46,844 nt of DNA from an uncultured Collinsella sp. (GTDB taxonomy: Bacteria; Actinomycetota; Coriobacteriia; Coriobacteriales; Coriobacteriaceae): contig UQOJ01000010.1 of assembly GCA_900542635.1 (NCBI GenBank), positions 1 through 46,844 of the forward strand, in the 5' to 3' direction. Of the stretch, positions 39,722-46,844 are shown piece after piece; position 1 is the first letter of the stretch, and the number at the start of each line of letters is the position of its first letter. The notes under the pieces were generated by a model. The model saw nothing but the letters and a program-made list of their open reading frames with translations. It was not told where the DNA came from and searched no databases. A program made the translations under genes and the position numbers.

Positions 39722-40936
39722 TTACTGGTAGCGTAGGCACTCCACCGGGTTGAGCTTTGCCGCGCGGCGAGCGGGGTAGAAGCCAAAGATTACGCCGATG
39801 CCGACGGAGACGGCGAAGGCCAGCAGCACCGTGGCGATTGAAAAGCTCGGTGTGATTTGCCCGCTGGCTCCGAGCTCGCCAAGAATCCCGGATCCGGAGG
39901 CAAACATCGCGAGGCCCCAGGCCAGCAGATAGCCAATCAGGACACCCAACAGTCCGCCGGTCACGCACAGCGCCGAGGACTCGGCCAAAAACTGCGCGGT
40001 GATATCGCGACGACTGGCGCCCAGAGCGCGGCGGATGCCGATCTCGCGAATGCGCTCCGTTACGTTGGTAAGCATCATATTCATAATGCCGATACCGCCG
40101 ACAAGCAGCGAGATGCTGGCGACAGCACCCATGATGAGCGAGAACGCGCCCATAAAGGAGTTGAGTGCATCGATGGCGCTTTTCATGGATGTCGCCGATA
40201 CACTGTCGTACTCATTCTCCTCCGCGATGCCCTTCATCGCGCGCACCTTGGACTCGATGGTCTTACAAAGCTCATCCATGTCCGTGCCCTCGGCGGCAAG
40301 TGCCGTCACACTGGGGAATGAAGGATTCTCGTCGCCAAACAGCCCGGCGATGGTTTCGCGTGGCATATACAGCGTGAGCGAGCCCATGGAGTCGCTGCCG
40401 CCATCAATCACGCCTACAATCTGCACCTCGCCGTTGGACACCTTGATGGTTTTCCCCAGCGCATCCTGTTCGTTGCCGTAAAGCTGATCGGCGCCGCCGC
40501 GGCTGATGAGCGCCACGCGCGAGCCTGATTGGGACTCGGCCAGGGAATAGGTGCGCCCCGCAACGAGCTTGCTGGCCCCCACGGCGTCGAGCATGTCGCT
40601 ATCGACACCCTGTGCCATGACGGTATAGCTTTTATCGCCGGTCTTGTACTCGGTATACGCGCTGTCGACAATGCCGATCTGCTCTATCTGCGGCACCAGT
40701 TTTTGAAGCTTCTCGATGTCCGACTCGGTGAGTTCTTGCGACGAATAGATTTGCACCATGCGTGCCGCATTGAGGCCCAGGCTGTTGACCAGGGTGTTTT
40801 GGATGCCGCCGATGAGTGAGGTCATGGCGATAACCGAGGCGATGCCAATGACGATGCCCAGGATGGTGAGCAGGCTGCGGCCCTTGTTGGCCTCGAGCGA
40901 GTGAAGGGCTTCCTGGATGAGATCGCGGGCGCTCAT
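39722..40936 (-). CDS. MacB-like ABC transporter permease
   Basis: The 404-residue protein has one N-terminal membrane helix (LLTILGIVIGIASVIAMTSLI), a large extracytoplasmic MacB-PCD domain and three C-terminal helices with GGIGIMNMMLTNVTERIREIGIRRALGASRRDI, the FtsX-type signature. Such permeases work with a separate ATPase and a membrane-fusion protein, which lie just upstream on the same strand, as mechanotransmission pumps for peptides, antibiotics or lipids. The start overlaps the ATPase stop by four bases. Confidence 0.92.
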   Translation of the reverse strand: MSARDLIQEALHSLEANKGRSLLTILGIVIGIASVIAMTSLIGGIQNTLVNSLGLNAARMVQIYSSQELTESDIEKLQKLVPQIEQIGIVDSAYTEYKTGDKSYTVMAQGVDSDMLDAVGASKLVAGRTYSLAESQSGSRVALISRGGADQLYGNEQDALGKTIKVSNGEVQIVGVIDGGSDSMGSLTLYMPRETIAGLFGDENPSFPSVTALAAEGTDMDELCKTIESKVRAMKGIAEENEYDSVSATSMKSAIDALNSFMGAFSLIMGAVASISLLVGGIGIMNMMLTNVTERIREIGIRRALGASRRDITAQFLAESSALCVTGGLLGVLIGYLLAWGLAMFASGSGILGELGASGQITPSFSIATVLLAFAVSVGIGVIFGFYPARRAAKLNPVECLRYQ

Positions 40937-41706
40937 GCCACCACTCCTTTCAGCGGGTTGGCGGAGGCGGAAATCATGGGCAGGCTATCTACGGCGCTGC
41001 GTAGGGTCTTCGGTGCATGTGGAATATACGCGCCGTCATGGATGCGGCCGTCGCGGATGGTCACGGCGCGGTCGGCTTCGGCGGCGATGCCGGGGTCGTG
41101 TGTGATGAGCACGATGGTCTTGCCGCGCTCCTGAAGCTTGTGGAATGTTTCCATGACGAGCGCTCCGGTTGCGGAGTCCAGGTTTCCCGTCGGCTCATCG
41201 GCCAGGATGATGGGCGGGTCATTGACAAGGGCGCGCGCGATGGCGACACGCTGCATCTGGCCGCCCGAGAGCTCGGATATGCGGTGGTCCCAGTGGTCGA
41301 CCGGTAGCGTGACGGCCTGCAGCGCGTGCACGGCGCGCATTTCCCGCTGGCTTCGGGGCACATTGGTGTAGGCCAACGGCAGCATGACGTTTTCGATAAC
41401 CGACAGGCGCGGCAGCAGGTTGAAGCTCTGAAAGACAAAGCCAATGCTCAGGGCGCGAACTTCGGTGAGCTCGTCATCGTCAAGCTCGGCCACGTTGATC
41501 CCTTGCAGGTAGTAGTCGCCCGCCGTCGGCTTATCCAGGCAGCCTAGGATGTTCATGAGCGTTGATTTGCCCGAACCCGAGGGGCCAGTGATAGCGACGA
41601 ATTCGCCGGGATTTACCGCCAGGCTCACGTTGTGCAGGATGTGGGCGCACCCCGCCTCGCTCTCAAAAATGCGGTGCACGTTGCGGATGTCGATAACGGG
41701 ACGCAT
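40933..41706 (-). CDS. MacB/LolD-type ABC transporter ATP-binding protein
   Basis: This 257-residue ATPase has Walker A GPSGSGKSTLMNILG, the Q-loop region IGFVFQSFNLLPRLSVIENV, signature LSGGQMQRVAIARAL and Walker B ILADEPTGNLD, all in the form typical of the LolD/MacB class. It is longer than LolD by a C-terminal tail of about 30 residues (DGAYIPHAPKTLRSAVDSLP). The start codon at 41706 touches the stop of the membrane-fusion protein gene. Confidence 0.94.
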   Translation of the reverse strand: MRPVIDIRNVHRIFESEAGCAHILHNVSLAVNPGEFVAITGPSGSGKSTLMNILGCLDKPTAGDYYLQGINVAELDDDELTEVRALSIGFVFQSFNLLPRLSVIENVMLPLAYTNVPRSQREMRAVHALQAVTLPVDHWDHRISELSGGQMQRVAIARALVNDPPIILADEPTGNLDSATGALVMETFHKLQERGKTIVLITHDPGIAAEADRAVTIRDGRIHDGAYIPHAPKTLRSAVDSLPMISASANPLKGVVA

Positions 41707-43139
41707 TACATGCCCTCATCAGCAGACATGCTGCCCGAACCCGCGCTGTAGCCGCCGTCAGCCGTTGCGTCCGCTCCGGTGTCCATGACGAGCGTGTCGC
41801 CATCGCGCAGCTTGGTAACCGGCACGTTGGGGTTGATCTCGTTGCCCTGGTCGTCGCGCTTGACCTGTGTCTTGCCGACTACGGCTTCGTTGTCGTTTTG
41901 CGTCACGACGGTCATCTTCACGCGACGGGTTTGCTTGCCCTCGTCATCGGTTGCCACGTTGACGTAATAGTGTTCGCCGTCTTCGGTCATGAGTGCCATC
42001 GTCGGTACCATTACCACGTCGTCGAGCTGCTCGGTCACCACCGATACCTCGGCTGTCATGCCCGGCTTCAGGCGCGCGTCGGGAGCCTCGATGAGGATGT
42101 CGACGTTAAAGGTTGCGCTGCCGCCACCGGAGTTGGAGTCGGAGTTTGCCACCGAGGCGATGGCCGTGACCGTTCCCTGGCTCACGATATCGGGAAACGC
42201 GGGATACGTGACGTTGGCGCTCTGCCCAAAGGCGATCTTGGCGATATCCTTTTCGCCCACCTGCACGGTTACCTTCATCTTGGACAGGTCGGCGATCTGC
42301 ATGCACTGTTTGCCGCCGCTCGTATCGCTTTCGCCCATGATCATGCCGCCTGTTACCGTGGCGCCCACCTTGGCGTTGAGCTCCACGATGCTGCCCGAGC
42401 TCGGGGCCGTTACCGTACGGCTAGCGGCCTTGGCGTTCGCCTGGTCGAGGTTTGCCTGGGCCGAAGCGAGGCTGCGCTGCGCGGCCGATACGGCGTTCGT
42501 GTCCGCTGATGCCGCGGAGACACCAGCCGCTGCGGAAGCTCCATCGGCGTCCGTCGTTGGGGTGGCCTGCGCGGCAGCTGCGGCTTTCTGCGCGTTGGCG
42601 AGGTCTTCCTGGGCGGCTGTAACTGCACGCTGCGCCTCGGCAACGTTGCGATCGAGCTCGTCGTTTTTAATGGTCATAAGCACGTCGCCCTCGTTGACGG
42701 ATTGGCCTGCCTGCACGTTGATCGAATCGACCGTACCGTCGACAGAAGGGGAGACCACTGAGGACGAAATGGGTTTGAGCTGGCCTTTCGCCTCGACCGT
42801 TGTGGTAAACGTGCCCTCGGTCACCATGTCGGTCACAGGCCCGCTAGCGCCCTGTGGCTGCGCATTGATAACCAGGGTTGCGACAATGGAAATGAGCGCG
42901 ATGGCACCTATGACGCCGGCGGCAATACCGCGTCGAATCAGCTTTTTGCGTCGACGTTCGGCACGTTTTGCCTTGAGCTTGGCATACGCCTCTTCATCGG
43001 AAATCTCGGCCGTATCGTTCGCGCGTTCGCTCTGCTTGTCGGCATGTACGTTTGTAATCAGAGGAATCGTTTCAGTGGCACCTTCGGGCGTGCGCTCGGT
43101 ATCATCTGGGCCCGGGGTGATCGTGGGGACATTCGGCAT
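41706..43139 (-). CDS. MacA/HlyD-type membrane-fusion (adaptor) protein
   Basis: The 477-residue protein has a long acidic cytoplasmic N-terminus, one basic-flanked membrane helix at about residues 76-100 (GIAAGVIGAIALISIVATLV), a lipoyl/barrel-sandwich half (VDSINVQAGQSVNEGDVL), an Ala-rich coiled coil (about 165-240), the second half (GSIVELNAKVGATVTGG), and a beta-barrel part. A Gly/Ser-rich tail ends it. ATG 43139 has AAAGGAG five bases upstream; a longer frame to 43202 is not supported. It leads the three-gene efflux operon. Confidence 0.9.
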   Translation of the reverse strand: MPNVPTITPGPDDTERTPEGATETIPLITNVHADKQSERANDTAEISDEEAYAKLKAKRAERRRKKLIRRGIAAGVIGAIALISIVATLVINAQPQGASGPVTDMVTEGTFTTTVEAKGQLKPISSSVVSPSVDGTVDSINVQAGQSVNEGDVLMTIKNDELDRNVAEAQRAVTAAQEDLANAQKAAAAAQATPTTDADGASAAAGVSAASADTNAVSAAQRSLASAQANLDQANAKAASRTVTAPSSGSIVELNAKVGATVTGGMIMGESDTSGGKQCMQIADLSKMKVTVQVGEKDIAKIAFGQSANVTYPAFPDIVSQGTVTAIASVANSDSNSGGGSATFNVDILIEAPDARLKPGMTAEVSVVTEQLDDVVMVPTMALMTEDGEHYYVNVATDDEGKQTRRVKMTVVTQNDNEAVVGKTQVKRDDQGNEINPNVPVTKLRDGDTLVMDTGADATADGGYSAGSGSMSADEGM

Positions 43140-43169
43140 AGCGTCTCCTTTATAGAAAGAACCTCGATA

Positions 43170-43202
43170 ATTATATGCGCCCACCGGTTGGGGCGGGCGC
43201 AT
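43170..43202 (-). promoter_or_regulatory. -10 box and hairpin upstream of the efflux operon
   Basis: On the minus strand TATAAT is at 43170-43175, about 31 bases before the adaptor gene. An 11-bp stem (43175-43185 with 43192-43202, one G-T pair) sits directly upstream and overlaps the -10 box by one base. It could be an operator or the end of the upstream transcript; no -35 is seen. Confidence 0.45.
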
Positions 43203-43271
43203 AGGACGGTTTCTTTCGGAACTGTTAGATTGGTCGCTGCGGTTCCACGTTGTAGGAATGCGCGCGTTGCA

Positions 43272-44987
43272 CTACGAGTGGACAACCACGCACAGGCCGA
43301 CTTTGATGCAGTCGTGAAGTGCCTTGGCGTCTGCCAGACGCAGGTTGATGCAGCCGTGGCTGCCGCACCATTTGTACGACTCGGCGTTATCGAAGCTCTT
43401 GTCGTTTTGCCAGGTGGCATCGTGGAAGCCGATCATATTGCCCTCGAACGGCATCCAGTAGCTCACCGGGCTTTCGTATTTGGGCTTACCGGTCTCGGGG
43501 TCCTTGGCTCCGATCAGGGTGCTGCCGCCGTCGTTGCTGTTGATCTGCCACACGCCCTCGGGGGTGGCGTCTTCGCCCGGTTTGCCGGAAATAAAGTTGG
43601 CCTTCCAAACGATATTACCGTTCTCGTCATAGTAGCGCGCGTGCTGCTCGGACAGGTCGACGTCGATATACGCCTTCCAGTCGGGCTCTCCCTTTGCGGT
43701 AAAGGTGTCGGCCTTCTGGGAGTACTTGATCTCGATTTCGCCGGTCTGCTTGTTGTTAATGGCGTCCTCGACCTGCTTGGCGAGCGAGCTGCTGTCGATG
43801 GACCAACCAAAGTCGCCGCCTTCGACGGCGCACTGCTTGCCATCGGCGCGCGTCCACCAGCGAGTGGAGCCCACGGTATTAAAGCCGTTGGCGAGTTCGG
43901 CTGCCCAGCTGCTGATCTGCGACGTATCGAGCGTGGGGTTGGCCGGATCGGCAAAGCTGATCCACTGCAATACGGAGCCGCCATCAACCTTGCCGGCATC
44001 CTCGCCGTTAAGCTTGAGGGTCACGTTGACGCCCAGGAAGTTGTTGGCGGCATCGCATGCGGCCTGAATCTGATCATCGGTCAGCGTTCCATTGAGCGGC
44101 TCATAGGCATCGTTGCCGAGCTTGGAAAGATCTACGGTCTCGGCCAGCGAGGCAAGCTCGAGCTCGGCATATTTAATGACATGCTCGCGGTTGAGTTTTT
44201 CGTTGGAGCGCGCCTTCTCGACGGTAAACTTGCCGGCCTGCTCGTCATAGGAGCTATTGGCCTCGAACGTGCCCGAACGCCCCTCGTTAAACTCGTCGAT
44301 GGCGGCGCCCAGATCCTTCTCAAACTTCTTTTGGTCAAAGGTATCGGAGAGCATGGACAGGTCGACGTCTTGATCAAGATCGACTTCGTTGGAGGTAGCG
44401 GTTGTTTTGGCCTTGCCGCTTAAGGATTCCACAAGGCGGACCGGCCATACAAAGGCTTCGTTGTGGCTGATAATCTCTTTTGCGGCAGCTTCGCCATCGA
44501 CGATGGGTTCATCGGACTCGGGCTGATAGGTCCAGCTAAAGTCATCGCCTGTCACGGTGAGCTTATAGTGCTTCCATGCCGAATTGACCTTGGTAGCGGC
44601 AGACGAAGCGTTGGAGAACGAGACGTCGACGCCGGCGATGGTGGTGTTGGGGTAGGCTAGCTGCGAAAACGCTACGATTCCTACGATATAGACAATGACG
44701 ATAAGACCCAAGACGACAAAGAGCGTCGTCTTTTTGCCCGACTTATTGTTGCCGGCGGACTTGCGCGCGGGGCCGCGATCGCCTCGGGCGTGCGTGGGGG
44801 GCTGCTTGGGCGTATTGCCGTTTGCCTGGCGCTGCTGTCGCTGTTGGTTTGGGCGTTGGGAAGCGTTTGCAGCACCACGCTGCTGACCGTGGCTCGGCGC
44901 GATAGGGCGCGGTGACTGAACGCCGCCGGTGTGCCTGCTCGGCTGCTGCGGATCGGGAATCAGTTGAGTTCGATCGTTTTGCGACAT
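43272..44987 (-). CDS. L,D-transpeptidase (YkuD) with peptidoglycan-binding domain
   Basis: The 571-residue protein has a Gln/Asn/Arg-rich cytoplasmic N-terminus of about 85 residues, one membrane helix (TLFVVLGLIVIVYIVGIVAFSQLAY), a PG_binding_4-like region, and a C-terminal YkuD domain with SYKWCGSHGCINLRLADAKAL, whose SHGCxNLR motif contains the catalytic cysteine. It forms 3-3 cross-links or attaches proteins to peptidoglycan outside the cell. ATG 44987 is chosen since GAAGGA lies 10 bases upstream; ATG 44996 would be only one base from it. Confidence 0.94.
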   Translation of the reverse strand: MSQNDRTQLIPDPQQPSRHTGGVQSPRPIAPSHGQQRGAANASQRPNQQRQQRQANGNTPKQPPTHARGDRGPARKSAGNNKSGKKTTLFVVLGLIVIVYIVGIVAFSQLAYPNTTIAGVDVSFSNASSAATKVNSAWKHYKLTVTGDDFSWTYQPESDEPIVDGEAAAKEIISHNEAFVWPVRLVESLSGKAKTTATSNEVDLDQDVDLSMLSDTFDQKKFEKDLGAAIDEFNEGRSGTFEANSSYDEQAGKFTVEKARSNEKLNREHVIKYAELELASLAETVDLSKLGNDAYEPLNGTLTDDQIQAACDAANNFLGVNVTLKLNGEDAGKVDGGSVLQWISFADPANPTLDTSQISSWAAELANGFNTVGSTRWWTRADGKQCAVEGGDFGWSIDSSSLAKQVEDAINNKQTGEIEIKYSQKADTFTAKGEPDWKAYIDVDLSEQHARYYDENGNIVWKANFISGKPGEDATPEGVWQINSNDGGSTLIGAKDPETGKPKYESPVSYWMPFEGNMIGFHDATWQNDKSFDNAESYKWCGSHGCINLRLADAKALHDCIKVGLCVVVHS

Positions 44988-45044
44988 CGTATGCATATCC
45001 TTCGAATTTCGCCTTATGGCTCATCGTGTTTTTACTGGGCTTGC

Positions 45045-45050
45045 ATTATA
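45045..45050 (-). promoter_or_regulatory. Candidate -10 box of the L,D-transpeptidase gene
   Basis: TATAAT on the minus strand, about 58 bases upstream of the start codon and downstream of the serine dehydratase terminator. No clear -35. Confidence 0.45.
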
Positions 45051-45090
45051 GCGATTGCCCTGCTGTTTGTGGTACAGAAACGGTGGCATT

Positions 45091-45120
45091 CAAAAGAGGT
45101 GGGACATTTGTCCCACCTTT
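45091..45120 (-). terminator. Terminator of the serine dehydratase gene
   Basis: A perfect 10-bp palindromic stem (45097-45106 with 45109-45118) is followed on the minus strand by CTTTTG. It lies about 20 bases beyond the sdaA stop. Confidence 0.8.
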
Positions 45121-45136
45121 GAGTCATTCTTTGCCG

Positions 45137-46744
45137 TTATCCGCACACGCCGCATTTTGCACAGGCCGAAAGTGCGGCCGGAGCCTGCGCGATGCCGCCC
45201 TTTGCCGTCTCGCGCAGCGTGGCCGGCAACGCGTGACCCACCGAGAGCATGACATGTGCCATCTGGTCAAACGGCACCAAGCTCTTAATGCCGGCGAGGG
45301 CGAGTTGTGCCGAGCTAAAGGCCGCAGCCACGCCGATGGCGTTGCGGTTTTGGCAGGGCACCTCCACGAGGCCACCGACGGGGTCACAAACGAGGCCCAG
45401 CAGGTTACTTAGCGCGATGGAACTGGCGTCGAGAGCCTGCTCGGGCGTGCCGCCGAGCATCTGCACCAGCGCGGCGGCTGCCATGGCGGCGGCGCTTCCG
45501 ACCTCGGCTTGGCAGCCGCCCTCGGCGCCGGCAACGCAGGCGCTTGTGGTGAGGTTGAGGCCGATGGCGGCTGCGCAGTAGAGCGCGTCCATGACCTGCT
45601 CGTCGTCGAGCTGAAGGTGATCGGCGAGCGCCAGCACGCAGCCGGGCACAACACCCGCGGAGCCGGCTGTGGGGGCGGCGACGATCACGCCCATGGTAGC
45701 GGAGCGCTCGAGCACGGCCATGGCGCGGGCAACGGCGTCGGTCTGGACGGCGCCCATCAGGCTTGCATTGAAATCGTTGCGGCGGGTTGCTTCGACGAGC
45801 TTGGCCTCGCCGCCGATAAGTCCGCCGAGCGAGCGCTGCGGATTTGCGATAGGGGTCGTGGTCTCCTCGCGCATGACGTCGAGCACGCGGCGCATGGCGG
45901 CGACGGCGTGGGCCTCACCGGTCAGACGTGCCTCGCGTACGGCCATGACGGCGCCGATGCTGAGCCCCAGTTCCTCACACGCATCGAGCAGCTGCTCGCC
46001 GTCGTCGAAGATCTCCTTTGCCGAGACACCGGGGGAGAGCGACGAGGCAGAACCGGGGAGCTCGATAAAGGTCGCGTAATCGACATTGTCGAGCTTGCGT
46101 AGCATGGGGATAACGGTGTCGTCGGGCGCGCCGTCGGTCTCAAAGACGGAGTAGGCCTGGCCGCCCACTTCAGTGCGGTAGGTGCGGCAGAAGGCGATGT
46201 TCACGTGTGCGTAGGCGAGCAGGTTGGTGAGTGCGGCGAGCACGCCGGGGACGTCGTAGTGCGCCACAAAGAGTGTGGAGTACATACCCGAGATGTCGAC
46301 GCCGACGCCGTTAATGCGGCTGATGCGCATCTTGCCGCCGCCCAAGCTCTCACCGCGGACCTGAGCCGTGGCGCCCATATCGTCTTGCATGTCGATGTCC
46401 ACGGTGTTGGGGTGGATGGAGGCGTCGTCGCCCTTGATGTCAAAGTGATATTCGAGGCCCTGCTCGCGCGCGAGGTCGAAGGCCTGCTTGATGTTCTCGT
46501 CATCGGTGTCGAGGCCCAGGATGCCCGCGACGAGCGCACGGTCGGTGCCGTGGCCGCGGTAGGTGTGGGCGAAGGAGTTCCACAGGCCAAAGGTGACTTT
46601 GGTGATGCGACCTTCCAACAGGCTGGCGGCAACTTGGGCGCAGCGCAGGGCGCCGGCGGTGTGCGATGAGCTGGGGCCGACCATGACGGGGCCCAAGATC
46701 TCGAATGCCGAGGTCGTAGCTAGTGTTTGCGGCTTGCCTGCCAT
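45137..46744 (-). CDS. sdaA: L-serine dehydratase, single-chain (beta plus alpha), 4Fe-4S type
   Basis: The 535-residue enzyme deaminates L-serine to pyruvate and ammonia. The N-terminal beta part has ILGPVMVGPSSSHTAGALR and an ACT-like segment (VAHYDVPGVLAALTNLLAYAHVNIAF). The alpha part has VIVAAPTAGSAGVVPGCVLAL, TTSACVAGAEGGCQAEVGSAAAMAAA and LVCDPVGGLVEVPCQNRNAIG, with the cysteines expected to hold the oxygen-sensitive iron-sulfur cluster. ATG 46744 has AAAGGAG four bases upstream; the frame to 46828 enters the repeat at the contig end. The fused form fits an anaerobe. Confidence 0.94.
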   Translation of the reverse strand: MAGKPQTLATTSAFEILGPVMVGPSSSHTAGALRCAQVAASLLEGRITKVTFGLWNSFAHTYRGHGTDRALVAGILGLDTDDENIKQAFDLAREQGLEYHFDIKGDDASIHPNTVDIDMQDDMGATAQVRGESLGGGKMRISRINGVGVDISGMYSTLFVAHYDVPGVLAALTNLLAYAHVNIAFCRTYRTEVGGQAYSVFETDGAPDDTVIPMLRKLDNVDYATFIELPGSASSLSPGVSAKEIFDDGEQLLDACEELGLSIGAVMAVREARLTGEAHAVAAMRRVLDVMREETTTPIANPQRSLGGLIGGEAKLVEATRRNDFNASLMGAVQTDAVARAMAVLERSATMGVIVAAPTAGSAGVVPGCVLALADHLQLDDEQVMDALYCAAAIGLNLTTSACVAGAEGGCQAEVGSAAAMAAAALVQMLGGTPEQALDASSIALSNLLGLVCDPVGGLVEVPCQNRNAIGVAAAFSSAQLALAGIKSLVPFDQMAHVMLSVGHALPATLRETAKGGIAQAPAALSACAKCGVCG

Positions 46745-46794
46745 GGGTGCTCCTTTGTTTTGTCCCATCGTCCCGAGGGCGGGGCATAAGGTCG

Positions 46795-46844
46795 CCTGCT
46801 CGGACAGTCCTGCTCGCACGGAGAGCACATTAAGTGCTCTCCGG
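46795..46844. repeat. Partial copy of the 8992-9040 hairpin repeat at the contig end
   Basis: The last 50 bases match, in reverse complement, the inner hairpin of the nested palindrome at 8934-9079 with only a few differences (centre AGAGCAC-ATTAA-GTGCTCT). The window breaks inside it, as expected when a multi-copy repeat stops a short-read assembly. Confidence 0.85.

Overview
The window looks like chromosomal DNA of a high-GC, low-complexity-envelope actinobacterium of the class Coriobacteriia, most likely a Collinsella relative. The grounds are a moderately high GC core, a complete sugar phosphotransferase (PTS) system with a Ser46-bearing HPr, an efp-nusB-xseB-tlyA-nadK-recN block, and a fused iron-sulfur serine dehydratase. 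There is no rRNA or other marker here to confirm the genus, so this is inference. The first 31 bases are not genomic: they match the Illumina Nextera transposase/adapter sequence. The last 50 bases lie in a repeat, so the window is probably a whole short-read contig.

Layout. 32-5314 (+): the tail of an unseen gene, then efp, an Asp23-family gene, nusB, xseB, tlyA, nadK and recN, with stop/start overlaps from tlyA on. 5315-5537: a palindromic intergenic element containing a two-way terminator. 5538-13449: fructose/PTS region, with an RpiR-type regulator divergent from fruA (domain order IIB-IIC-IIA), then ptsH, ptsI and two tandem PfkB-family sugar-phosphate kinases; two palindromic repeat elements lie between fruA and ptsH. 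13645-17429: CCA-adding enzyme, tRNA-Glu(CTC), a multi-spanning LPG-synthase-like membrane protein and a TetR regulator. 17519-39630: a cobamide (vitamin B12) island. 39722-43139 (-): MacB-like permease, ATPase and membrane-fusion protein. 43272-44987 (-): YkuD L,D-transpeptidase. 45137-46744 (-): L-serine dehydratase.

The cobamide island is made of two divergent operons. The leftward one, behind a cobalamin riboswitch, encodes a cobaltochelatase CbiK with a twin-arginine signal and a lipobox (so apparently outside the membrane), a small lipoprotein, a lipoprotein substrate-binding protein, a FecCD permease and an ATPase with an unusual C-terminal domain. The rightward one, cbiF-D-L-G-H-ET-A-cobT-U-S-(CobU-like/CobC fusion)-cbiB-cobD-cbiP-cobA-cbiC-cbiJ, is almost gapless with stop/start overlaps. 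Together with CbiK it covers every step of the anaerobic route from sirohydrochlorin to the finished cobamide. Genes for making sirohydrochlorin, L-threonine phosphate and the lower-ligand base are not here.

The island is visibly richer in GC than its surroundings (two hand-counted 60-base samples gave 75%, against 57-67% in three samples outside). It is bounded by a 12-base direct repeat (ACCGCGCCTAGG) and, just outside that, by copies of a GTTGCGGTGAAAT palindromic repeat. It therefore looks like an acquired or exchangeable block; a repeat-mediated assembly join is the alternative to exclude.
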